A stretch of 6,766 bases of DNA from Burkholderiaceae bacterium. Lineage in GTDB: Bacteria; Pseudomonadota; Gammaproteobacteria; Burkholderiales; Burkholderiaceae_C. Positions within the stretch are counted from its first letter, which is position 1; the number at the start of each line of letters is the position of its first letter. The stretch spans positions 1 to 6,766 of the forward strand of contig JALOSD010000124.1 in NCBI GenBank assembly GCA_025458585.1, read 5' to 3'. The notes under the pieces were generated by a model. That model was not told the DNA's origin, did not search any database, and saw only the letters and a list, made by a program, of their open reading frames with translations. The translations under genes were made by a program, and so were the position numbers. Shown one piece after another: positions 1-6,261 of the stretch.

Positions 1-814
1 TCAGCGCGTCGCGCGTGGCCTGCGCGGCGCGGCGCGCGGCGGCGGCGAAGTCGGCGTCGGCGCCGGCGTAGAGCACCGCGCGCGAACTGTTGACGACGAT
101 CGGCCCGTCGGGCCGCCAGCCGGCGCGCACGGTGGCCGCGGCGTCGCCGCCCTGCGCGCCGACGCCGGGGATCAGCAGCGGCAGCGTCGGCGCGAGCTCG
201 CGCACGCGCGCGACCTCGGCCGGGTACGTCGCACCGACGACCAGGCCGAGCTCGCCGCTGCGGTTCCACGGGCCCGCGGCCAGTCGCGCCACGCGCTCGT
301 AGACGCGTTCGCCGCCTTCGAGCGCCTGCGCCTGCAGGTCGTCGCCGCCGGGGTTGGACGTGCGGCACAGCAGGATCGCGCCCTTGCCCGGCCAGCGCAG
401 GAACGGCTCGACCGAATCGAAGCCCATGAACGGCGACAGCGTGACGGCGTCGGCACGGTAGCGCTCGAAGGCCTCGCGCGCGTACTGCTCGGCGGTGGCG
501 CCGATGTCGCCGCGCTTGGCGTCGAGGATCACCGGCACCGCCGGCGCCACCGCGTGGATGTGCGCCACGAGGCGCTCGAGCTGCGCCTCGGCGCGGTGGG
601 CGGCGAAGTAGGCGATCTGCGGCTTGAAGGCGCACACGAGGTCGTGCGTCGCGTCGACGATCGCGGCGCAGAAGTCGAAGATGCGCGCCGCGTCGCCGCG
701 CCAGGCGAGCGGGAACTTCGCCGGCTCGGGATCGAGGCCGACGCACAGCATCGAGTCGTGCGCAGCGGTGGCGGCGCGCAGCAGCGCCGTGAAGCTCGTC
801 GGTCGCGTCGTCAT
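1..814 (-). CDS. pyrF: Orotidine 5'-phosphate decarboxylase (subfamily 2), 3' end cut by window edge
   Basis: Cytosolic enzyme of the last step of de novo pyrimidine synthesis, converting OMP to UMP. I translated 271 codons from the ATG at 814; no stop is reached before the left edge, so only a few C-terminal residues should be missing compared with the roughly 270-280 residues usual for this subfamily. Motifs in order: VGLDPEP at 25-31, FKPQIAYF at 63-70, the catalytic DAKRGDIG at 98-105 (Asp98, Lys100, Asp103 form the D-x-K-x-x-D signature), LSPFMG at 126-131, CRTSNPGG at 150-157, VVGATYP at 192-198, LIPGVGAQGGD at 214-224 and VNSSRA at 241-246 (phosphate-binding region). The start overlaps the stop of the upstream esterase gene as ATGA and no Shine-Dalgarno is visible before it, so translation is probably coupled to that gene. 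Nothing suggests damage in the visible part. Confidence 0.95.
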   Translation of the reverse strand, partial: MTTRPTSFTALLRAATAAHDSMLCVGLDPEPAKFPLAWRGDAARIFDFCAAIVDATHDLVCAFKPQIAYFAAHRAEAQLERLVAHIHAVAPAVPVILDAKRGDIGATAEQYAREAFERYRADAVTLSPFMGFDSVEPFLRWPGKGAILLCRTSNPGGDDLQAQALEGGERVYERVARLAAGPWNRSGELGLVVGATYPAEVARVRELAPTLPLLIPGVGAQGGDAAATVRAGWRPDGPIVVNSSRAVLYAGADADFAAAARRAAQATRDAL

Positions 815-1419
815 CGGGTCGGCTGCAGGTGGAGAAAGCGCACGAGGTCGCCGAGTTGATCGTCGAAGTCCGACAGCGCGTGGTCGCCGCCTTCGAGCAG
901 CTTCAGGTGTGCGCCCTGGTAGCGCTCGACCATCTCGCGCCAGTCGAGCACCTCGTCGCCCTTGGCGGCGATCAGCAGGTAGCGCTCGAGCCGGGTGACA
1001 GGCACCTCGAGGCGCTGCAGCTCGTCGACGAACTCGACGCGGAAGTGGACGTGCTCGTCGGGGTCGTGGAAGCCGGTGTGCTCGCCGATGTGCTGCGCGA
1101 GGTCGCGTGCCGGGTGCACGGCGGGGTTGAGCAACACGGCGGGGCAGCCGGTGCGCTCGGCGACCCAGGTCGCGTAGTAGCCGCCGAGCGAACTGCCGAC
1201 CGCCGCCATGCGCTCGCGCGGCCAGCCGGCGATCCCCGCCTCGACGAGCGCGATCGCCTCGCGCGGCGACGGCGGCAGTTGCGGGCACCACCAGTGCACC
1301 TCGGGCCGGTGCTCGCGCAGCCACGCGTGCAACCGCTGCGCCTTGAACGAGCGCGGCGACGAGCGGAAGCCGTGCAGGTACAGCAGGTGGGTCGGCGGCC
1401 GGTCGGCGCGAGGCGGCAT
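811..1419 (-). CDS. yqiA: YqiA/YcfP-type alpha/beta-hydrolase esterase
   Basis: 202-residue single-domain alpha/beta hydrolase of the YqiA (UPF0227) family; E. coli YqiA is a similar-sized cytosolic esterase acting on short acyl esters and acyl-CoA, and its physiological substrate is not settled. The strand and oxyanion motif LLYLHGFRSSP lies at 12-22. The nucleophile elbow GSSLGGYYATW is at 75-85, with Ser77 in G-x-S-x-G. The acid is probably Asp155 in KGDEVLDW, and the catalytic His is His180 in GGDHALSDF. No signal peptide or membrane helix is seen. The start at 1419 gives the family's normal short N-terminus; a TAGACT hexamer lies 6 nt upstream of the ATG with no Shine-Dalgarno. The gene heads a two-gene unit with pyrF (4-nt ATGA overlap) and is transcribed divergently from the metalloprotease gene. 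Family assignment is firm; the exact substrate is unknown. Confidence 0.9.
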   Translation of the reverse strand: MPPRADRPPTHLLYLHGFRSSPRSFKAQRLHAWLREHRPEVHWWCPQLPPSPREAIALVEAGIAGWPRERMAAVGSSLGGYYATWVAERTGCPAVLLNPAVHPARDLAQHIGEHTGFHDPDEHVHFRVEFVDELQRLEVPVTRLERYLLIAAKGDEVLDWREMVERYQGAHLKLLEGGDHALSDFDDQLGDLVRFLHLQPTR

Positions 1420-1425
1420 GGGCGC

Positions 1426-1431
1426 AGTCTA
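1426..1431 (-). promoter_or_regulatory. Predicted -10 element of the esterase-pyrF unit (leaderless type)
   Basis: TAGACT read on the minus strand, followed by GCGCCC and then the ATG at 1419. The 6-nt gap would place the transcription start at or next to the A of the ATG, giving a leaderless mRNA. No Shine-Dalgarno fits in the gap, and no convincing -35 element is visible 16-18 bp upstream. Confidence 0.5.
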
Positions 1432-1493
1432 TCGGGCGTGCTGGGGGCCGTGCTGGAAGCGCGCGGACGGCACGGCGCGGAGCCGATCCCGAG

Positions 1494-1516
1494 GGCCGCG
1501 CTCGGTCGGCGCGGCC
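1494..1516. promoter_or_regulatory. Inverted repeat upstream of the metalloprotease promoter
   Basis: The perfect 8-bp arms GGCCGCGC (1494-1501) and GCGCGGCC (1509-1516) are separated by 7 nt. The dyad ends 4 bp before the predicted -10 hexamer at 1521, so it covers the place where a -35 element would be. This is where a repressor or activator operator could sit, but GC-only arms arise easily in DNA of this composition. No known operator consensus is recognised. Confidence 0.25.
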
Positions 1517-1520
1517 TTGC

Positions 1521-1526
1521 TACCCT
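1521..1526 (+). promoter_or_regulatory. Predicted -10 element of the metalloprotease gene (leaderless type)
   Basis: TACCCT is followed by 7 nt and then the ATG at 1534. There is no purine-rich Shine-Dalgarno between hexamer and start. The spacing is that of a leaderless promoter. No good -35 hexamer is seen upstream; a GC-rich dyad lies there instead. Confidence 0.45.
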
Positions 1527-1533
1527 CGGCGTC

Positions 1534-4422
1534 ATGCCGTCGACGTCTTGGCCGCTCGCCCGAAGCCCGGCCGCTTCCGCCCTCGCCGCCGCGGTCCTGC
1601 TCGCGGCCTGCACCACGCCGCCCGCCACGCCGCCCGCCACGCCGCCCGCCACGCCGCCCGCAGCGCCGCCCGCAGCGCCGCCCGCAGCGCCGCCCGCAGC
1701 GCCGCCCGCAACGCCATCGTCGACCACGTCGGCGCCCCCCGCGTCGACATCGCCCGCGCCAGCGCCGGCCGGGCGCGCCACGCCGACGGCCACCGTCACG
1801 CCGCCGGCGGCGGTGGCGCCGTCCGCACTGCCGCCAGGCACCGCGCCGGGCGGACCACCAGGCGCACCGCCGGGCGCGCGGCCCGACCCGGCGGCGCCGC
1901 GCCCCTTCGCCGAGGTGATCAAGGACGCGCAGCGCCTCGACGGCTTCGTGCCACTGTGGCGCAAGGACGAGAAGGTCTGGCTCGAGATCGCCCCCGACCG
2001 CCTCGGCCGACCGCTTCTGCTGTCGGTCAACGTCGCGAGCTCGGTCGGCGAGAAGGGTCTGTACGCGAGCACGATGGGGCCGAGCTGGCTGGCCGAGTTC
2101 CGCCGCACCGGCAACACGCTGCAGCTCGTCGCGCGCAACACGCGCTTTCGCGCCGACGGCGACGCGGCGCTGCAGCGCGCGGTCGCCGAGGGGTTCTCGG
2201 AGAGTCTGATCGGCTACGGCACGGTCGCGAGCGCGCCGCACCCCGAGCGCAAGTCGTTCCTCGTCGACGCGAGCTTCCTGCTCGCCGACCTGCAGGGCTA
2301 CTCGACGTCGCTCGAGCGCGCGTTTCGCATCCCCTACAACCTGGACCGCAACAACTCGTCGTTCACCCAGGTGCGCGCCGACGAGCGCCTGACGGTGCTG
2401 CACACGCGGCTGCACTACGCGACGCCGCGCATCCCGGCGCCGCCCGCCGTGCTGCCCACACCCGCGCCCGGGGCGCCGCCGCCGCAGCTGCCGACGCCGC
2501 CGGAGACGACGCCGGACCCGCGCAGCCTGTTCGTTGGCACCGTGGTCAGCCTGATGGCGCTGCCCGAGCCGGCGATGCGCGCGCGTGCGGCCGATGCGCG
2601 CGTCGGCCACTTCACGACGACGTACCAGGACTTCACGACCGACCTCGCACCCGACACCCGCGTGCGGCTCGTCAACCGCTGGCGGCTCGAGAAGAAGGAC
2701 CCGCAGGCCGAACTGTCGGAGCCAGTGCAGCCGATCGTGTTCTGGATCGACCGCAACGTGCCCGCGCGCTACCGCGCCGCCGTCGAGGCCGGCGTGCTCG
2801 AGTGGAACCGGGCCTTCGAGCGCATCGGGTTCCGCGACGCGCTCGTCGTGCGCCAGCAGGCCGACGACGCGCCGTTCGACACGATGGACAGCGCGCACGC
2901 GTCGATCCGCTGGCAGCTCGGTGCCGACATCGGGTTCGCGCGCGGCCCGAGCCGCGCCGACCCGCGCACCGGCGAGATCGTCGACGCCGACATCACGATG
3001 AGCGACGTCTTCGGGCGCGGCGCGCGGCGCATCGTCGTCGAGCAGGTCGGCGCGCAGGCGACGAGCGACGCGCGGCTGGCCGCCCTCGCGGCGCAGTGGC
3101 AGGGCGGGGCGGCAGTGCACGAGGCCTGCACCTACGCGCTCGACGCCGCGGCCGAGCTCGCGTTCGCGCTCGACCTGCTCGAGGCGCGCGGCGAGCTCGA
3201 TCCCGCCAGTCCCGAGGCCGAGGCCTTCGTGCAGGCCGTCGTGCGCGAGACGATCGTGCACGAGGTCGGCCACGCGCTCGGCCTGACGCACAACTTCCGC
3301 GCCTCGACGACGATCGCGCGCGAGCAGCTGCGCGCGCCCGCGGCGGGTCCGGTGGCGCTGTCGGGCTCGGTGATGGACTACAACCCGATCAACCTGCCGC
3401 TCGCCGGCGAGCCGCGCCCGTCGCTGGTGCACGCCGGCCTCGGCACCTACGACTTCTGGGCGATCGAGTACGCCTACCGGCCGCTCGGCGAGGCCGACGA
3501 GAAGGCGGCGCTCGAGGCGATCGCCGCGCGCGGGCGCGAGCCGGCGCTGGCGTTCGGCGACGACGTCGACGCCAGCGGGCTCGACCCTCGCGTCAACCGC
3601 TTCGACCTCGGCGACGATCCGCTTGCGTTCTACGCCCGCCGCATCGAGCTGTCGCGCGAGCTGTGGCAGCGCACGCAGGAGCGCGGCTGGCAGCCCGGCG
3701 ACGATCCGCTGCGCCTGCGGCGCACGCTGCTGGTGGGCTTCCGCCAGCTGCGCGACCTGCCGGCGCTGGCGTCGAAGTACGTCGGCGGCATGTACACCGA
3801 GCGCGACCGGCCGGGCGGCGAGCGCGCGACGTTCCGCCCGGTCGAGCCCGAGCGCCAGCGCGAGGCGCTGGCACTGCTGACCGATACGCTGTTCGGCGTC
3901 GACAGCTTCCGCTTCCGCCCCGAGTTCCTCGCCAGCCTGCCGCCCGACTTTGCCGAGTTCGGCCCGGGCCGCGGCGGGCCGGTGAGCATTCCGCAGGCGG
4001 TGCTGCAGCTGCAGACGGCGTCGATGGACCGTCTGCTCGACGCCGGCACCGCGCAACGCCTGCTCGAGCTGCCGCTGTACCTGCCGGGCGACGAACGCAA
4101 GGCGGCGATCACGCTGCACGAGGTCTACGCGACGCTGCAGCAGGCCGTGTGGCGCGAGCTGAAGGCCGGCAGCAGCGTTGAGCCGATGCGCCGCAGCCTG
4201 CAGCGCGAGCACCTCAAGCGTGTGCAGGCGGTGCTCACGCGCACGCCGCCGGGCCTGCCGGCCGACGCGCTGAGCCTGCAGCGCCTCCTCGCGACCGAGC
4301 TGCAGCGCGACCTGCAGCGCGCCGCCGCGCGGCCCGGCCTCGCGATCGAGACGAAGGCGCACCTCGCCGACAGCCTCGCGCTGCTGACCGAGGCGCTTCG
4401 GGCGTCGCTGCTGCGGCAGTGA
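1534..4422 (+). CDS. Zinc-dependent metalloprotease lipoprotein (DUF5118/DUF5117/DUF4953 met-zincin type)
   Basis: 962-residue predicted lipoprotein peptidase. The open frame runs back to 829, but I chose the ATG at 1534 because it gives a short lipoprotein signal: Arg10, a hydrophobic stretch at about 13-25 and the lipobox LAAC at 23-26 with Cys26 as lipid anchor. Thr27 at the +2 position fits outer-membrane sorting. Residues 27 to about 123 form a Pro/Ala/Thr linker containing eight 4-residue repeats. The folded part starts near PFAEVIKDAQ and fits DUF5118, then DUF5117 (to about 365, with a second proline-rich segment at about 300-329), then the met-zincin catalytic domain from about 395. 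The zinc site HEVGHALGLTH is at 576-586 (His576, His580, His586, catalytic Glu577), and SVMDY at 612-616 supplies the Met-turn (Met614). The active site looks intact. Substrate and physiological role of this family are unknown to me. The gene is monocistronic: divergent from the esterase and convergent with mpl. Confidence 0.9.
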   Translation: MPSTSWPLARSPAASALAAAVLLAACTTPPATPPATPPATPPAAPPAAPPAAPPAAPPATPSSTTSAPPASTSPAPAPAGRATPTATVTPPAAVAPSALPPGTAPGGPPGAPPGARPDPAAPRPFAEVIKDAQRLDGFVPLWRKDEKVWLEIAPDRLGRPLLLSVNVASSVGEKGLYASTMGPSWLAEFRRTGNTLQLVARNTRFRADGDAALQRAVAEGFSESLIGYGTVASAPHPERKSFLVDASFLLADLQGYSTSLERAFRIPYNLDRNNSSFTQVRADERLTVLHTRLHYATPRIPAPPAVLPTPAPGAPPPQLPTPPETTPDPRSLFVGTVVSLMALPEPAMRARAADARVGHFTTTYQDFTTDLAPDTRVRLVNRWRLEKKDPQAELSEPVQPIVFWIDRNVPARYRAAVEAGVLEWNRAFERIGFRDALVVRQQADDAPFDTMDSAHASIRWQLGADIGFARGPSRADPRTGEIVDADITMSDVFGRGARRIVVEQVGAQATSDARLAALAAQWQGGAAVHEACTYALDAAAELAFALDLLEARGELDPASPEAEAFVQAVVRETIVHEVGHALGLTHNFRASTTIAREQLRAPAAGPVALSGSVMDYNPINLPLAGEPRPSLVHAGLGTYDFWAIEYAYRPLGEADEKAALEAIAARGREPALAFGDDVDASGLDPRVNRFDLGDDPLAFYARRIELSRELWQRTQERGWQPGDDPLRLRRTLLVGFRQLRDLPALASKYVGGMYTERDRPGGERATFRPVEPERQREALALLTDTLFGVDSFRFRPEFLASLPPDFAEFGPGRGGPVSIPQAVLQLQTASMDRLLDAGTAQRLLELPLYLPGDERKAAITLHEVYATLQQAVWRELKAGSSVEPMRRSLQREHLKRVQAVLTRTPPGLPADALSLQRLLATELQRDLQRAAARPGLAIETKAHLADSLALLTEALRASLLRQ
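1615..1710 (+). repeat. Eight tandem 12-bp repeats coding for (T/A)PPA
   Basis: Eight contiguous 12-bp units lie inside the metalloprotease gene, starting two codons after the lipobox cysteine. Units 1-3 read ACGCCGCCCGCC, unit 4 reads ACGCCGCCCGCA and units 5-8 read GCGCCGCCCGCA, so the array has two homogeneous blocks joined by a hybrid unit. Each unit is four codons, so gain or loss of units changes the linker length without breaking the frame. The block structure is what repeated slippage or unequal duplication produces. Confidence 0.9.
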
Positions 4423-4447
4423 GCCCGCGCCGGCGCGGTGCCGCTCA
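4420..4447. terminator. Candidate bidirectional terminator between convergent genes
   Basis: A perfect 14-bp palindrome CCGCGCCGGCGCGG occupies 4425-4438. It is flanked by TGAGC (4420-4424) and GCTCA (4443-4447), which can extend the stem with a 4-nt bulge on one side. The outer arms contain the stop codons of both convergent genes: TGA of the metalloprotease at 4420 and the TGA of mpl read on the minus strand at 4447. There is no T-tract on either strand, so this is not a textbook intrinsic terminator. Its position in the 22-bp convergent gap is the main support. Confidence 0.4.
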
Positions 4448-5741
4448 GCGCGCCAGCGCGGCGAGCAGCTTGGCGTGGATGCCGCCGAAGCCGCCGTTGC
4501 TCATCACGAGCACGTGGTCGCCCGGCCTGGCTGCGCGGCGCACCGCGGCGACGATCGCGTCGACCGTGTCGCCGACCACCGCCGGCGGATCGACCGGGGC
4601 CAGAGCGTCGCGCGGATCCCAGCCGAGGCCGCCGGCGTGACAGAAGACGAGGTCGGCCTCGTCGAGCGCCCACGGCAGCTGTGCCTTCATCGTGCCGAGC
4701 TTCATCGTGTTCGAGCGCGGCTCGAAGACGGCGAGGATGCGCTCGGCGCCGACCTTGCGCCGCAGGCCGTCGATCGTCGTGCGCATCGCGCTCGGGTGAT
4801 GCGCGAAGTCGTCGTAGACCTTCACGCCGCCGGCCTCCCCGCGCAGCTCGAGGCGGCGGCGCACGTTCTCGAAGCGGGCCAGCGCCGTGGCCGCCGCCTC
4901 GGGCGCGACGCCGACGTGCTCGGCCGCGCCGATCGCGGCCAGCGCATTGAGCTGGTTGTGTTCGCCGAGCAGCGCCCAGTCGACGCGGCCGATCTTCAGG
5001 CTGCCGCGCAGCACGTCGAACGCGTGCGGCTCGCCGCGCGCGCGCAGCGCGCCGGGCTCTTCCTTGCGCGCGCCGAAGCGCTGGGCCTCGCTCCAGCAGC
5101 CGCGCGCGAGCACGCGCGCGAGCGCCTCGTCGCGCGCGTTGACGACGAGCCGCCCGCTCGCCGGCACGGTGCGCACGAGGTGGTGGAACTGGGTCTCGAT
5201 CGCCGCGAGGTCGGGGAAGATGTCGGCGTGGTCGTACTCGAGGTTGTTCAGGATCGCGGTGCGCGGCCGGTAGTGGACGAACTTGCTGCGTTTGTCGAAG
5301 AACGCGGTGTCGTACTCGTCGGCCTCGATCACGAACGCCGAGCCCGTGCCGAGCCGCGCCGAGACGCCGAAGTTCATCGGCACGCCGCCGACGAGGAAGC
5401 CCGGCTGCAGCCCCGGCCACCGCGAGCACGTGGCGCCCCGGCAGCACGTGCTCGGCGAGCCACTGCGGCCCGCTCGTGTAGCGCGCGCCGGCGTCGAGGA
5501 TCGCCTCCATCAGCGGGTTGCCGCGGCTGACGACGTTGCCGACGACGAACTGGTCGGGCGCGAGCGCGAGCTGGTCGGCGCCCCAGCCCTCGATCAGCTC
5601 GATGCCGAGCGCGCGCAGCTGGTCGCTCATCGGCGGGTAGACGTTGGCGTCGCAGCCGGTCACGCGGTGCCCGGCCTCGCGCGCGAGCGCCGCCAGGCCG
5701 CCCATGAAGGTGCCGCAGATGCCGAGGACGTGGATATGCAT
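4445..5741 (-). pseudogene. mpl: UDP-MurNAc:L-Ala-gamma-D-Glu-meso-DAP ligase, frameshifted with P-loop deleted
   Basis: Mpl is a cytosolic Mur ligase of peptidoglycan recycling; it joins the recovered tripeptide to UDP-MurNAc using ATP. The first 110 codons from the ATG at 5741 are typical: HVLGICGTFMGGLAALA, then GCDANVYPPMSDQL, VVGNVVSRGNPLME and HVLAVAG ending near 5412. The P-loop THGKTTT and the following helix should come next, but the DNA jumps to codons for LQPGFLVGGVPMNFGVSARL in another frame from 5410. That second frame continues for 321 codons to the TGA at 4447-4445, with EADEYDTAFFDKRSKF, NNLEYDHADIFPD, a GEHNQLNALAAI segment, YDDFAHHPSAM, FEPRSNTMKLG and MSNGGFGGIHAKLL. Adding back about 19 residues gives about 450, the normal family length; about 56 nt are therefore missing. 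As written, the first frame would run on as a non-homologous Arg/Ala-rich tail to about 4125. The rest shows no decay, so the lesion is recent or an assembly error. Confidence 0.88.
5408..5417 (-). other. Deletion and frameshift junction in mpl
   Basis: Read on the minus strand, GCCGGG (end of the HVLAVAG segment) is followed by one extra G and then CTGCAGCCG (start of the LQPGF segment). A clean join of the two family segments would have three Gs before CTGCAG; there are four, and the upstream P-loop codons are absent. GCCGG occurs at the left flank and would be expected again at the Ala-Gly codons just before LQPGF, so microhomology could have guided the event. The junction also creates the palindrome GGCTGCAGCC. 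Confidence 0.75.
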
Positions 5742-5747
5742 CACCGG

Positions 5748-5753
5748 ATTCTA
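5748..5753 (-). promoter_or_regulatory. Predicted -10 element of mpl (leaderless type)
   Basis: TAGAAT on the minus strand is followed by CCGGTG and the ATG at 5741, a 6-nt gap. The hexamer is the best -10 match in the window. There is no Shine-Dalgarno in the gap. Upstream, CGCTTG (read from 5775 to 5770) with a 16-bp spacer is a weak -35 candidate. The ATG is supported by the family's MHIHxLGICGTFMGG N-terminus. Confidence 0.55.
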
Positions 5754-5783
5754 GGAGTCGCCCCTCGGGCAAGCGTCGTGCGC

Positions 5784-5789
5784 TAAGGT
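5784..5789 (+). promoter_or_regulatory. Predicted -10 element of the membrane protein operon (leaderless type)
   Basis: TAAGGT is followed by CCGCGC and the ATG at 5796, a 6-nt gap. The internal AAGG could be argued to be a weak Shine-Dalgarno, but the TANNNT shape and spacing match the other three unit-heading genes here. No clear -35 element is seen, and the expected -35 position overlaps that of the divergent mpl promoter. Confidence 0.45.
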
Positions 5790-5795
5790 CCGCGC

Positions 5796-6227
5796 ATGGA
5801 CCGTGCCCCGCTGGCCTGGATCGCCGAGCACCCGTTCGCGTATCCGCTGATCGAGGTCGTGCACCTGGCCGGCATCGCGGCGATGCTCGGCAGCCTGCTG
5901 CTCGTCGAACTGCGCACGTGGGGCGTCGGGGCGGCGCTGCCGGCGCGGCCGCTGGCGCGCTTCGCGCTGCCGGTCACGCTCGCCGGCTTCGCGCTCGCCG
6001 CAGCGAGCGGCCTGCTGCTGTTCGCGACGCGGCCGGCGGAACTTCTGGCGAGCAACACGTTCGTCATCAAGATGACGCTGCTGATGCTCGCCGGCCTCAA
6101 CGCCGCCGCGTTCCACAGCCGCGGCAGCCTCGAACGCGGCGACGGCGTCGCCCGCGCGCAGACGCTGGCGTCGGTCGCGTTGTGGCTGGCCGTGATCGGC
6201 GCCGGCCGGTGGATCGCCTACGCCTGA
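5796..6227 (+). CDS. Small four-helix membrane protein, DUF6644-like
   Basis: 143-residue inner-membrane protein of unknown function. Four hydrophobic segments are visible at about 16-37, 55-77, 87-107 and 121-142, joined by short loops and with no cleavable signal peptide. Helix 1 carries His23 in the motif IEVVHLAGIA, and helix 3 carries NTFVIKMTLLML with Asn87 and Lys92. This pattern (a VHLxG helix followed later by an N-x-x-F-x-x-K helix) resembles small CopD-like or DUF2214-like membrane proteins. I recall similar proteins as DUF6644, but the family name needs a profile search. The ATG at 5796 is the first in frame and lies 6 nt behind a TAAGGT hexamer. The gene heads an operon with the exported protein 34 nt downstream and is divergent from mpl. 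His23 could bind haem or metal, which is inference only. Confidence 0.82.
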   Translation: MDRAPLAWIAEHPFAYPLIEVVHLAGIAAMLGSLLLVELRTWGVGAALPARPLARFALPVTLAGFALAAASGLLLFATRPAELLASNTFVIKMTLLMLAGLNAAAFHSRGSLERGDGVARAQTLASVALWLAVIGAGRWIAYA

Positions 6228-6247
6228 ACCCTCTGCACGACGACCCG

Positions 6248-6254
6248 AAAGGAG
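6248..6254 (+). promoter_or_regulatory. Shine-Dalgarno sequence of the gene at 6262
   Basis: AAAGGAG with a 7-nt spacer to the ATG. It is the only strong Shine-Dalgarno in front of any gene in the window, and it fixes this start. It belongs to the operon-internal gene, in contrast to the unit-heading genes. Confidence 0.85.
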
Positions 6255-6261
6255 CCCGACG

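Noticed and set aside
172..998. Small open frames on both strands over pyrF and the esterase
   Set aside because: They are shadows in other frames of pyrF and the esterase gene, with biased Arg/Ala composition and no motifs.
829..1533. Upstream extension of the metalloprotease reading frame to an ATG at 829, giving about 1197 residues
   Set aside because: This part is antisense to the well-supported esterase gene and reads as low-complexity composition. The ATG at 1534 gives a proper lipoprotein signal with a lipobox.
1615..1710. CRISPR-like array
   Set aside because: The units are contiguous 12-mers without spacers and lie inside a coding sequence as proline-rich codons.
1429..4362. 977-residue open frame antisense to the metalloprotease gene
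   Set aside because: Long antisense frames are expected where third positions are almost all G or C. The product is an Arg/Ala/Val-rich shadow with no recognisable motifs, and the plus strand has clear domains and an active site.
5383..5420. Programmed ribosomal frameshift in mpl
   Set aside because: There is no slippery heptamer, and the P-loop codons are physically absent, so a shift could not produce an active ligase.
4125..5744. A single 539-residue protein from the mpl start region
   Set aside because: Only the first 110 residues after the ATG at 5741 are Mpl-like. The rest is out-of-frame Arg/Ala-rich sequence that also runs antisense into the metalloprotease gene. It is the product of the frameshift, not a separate gene.
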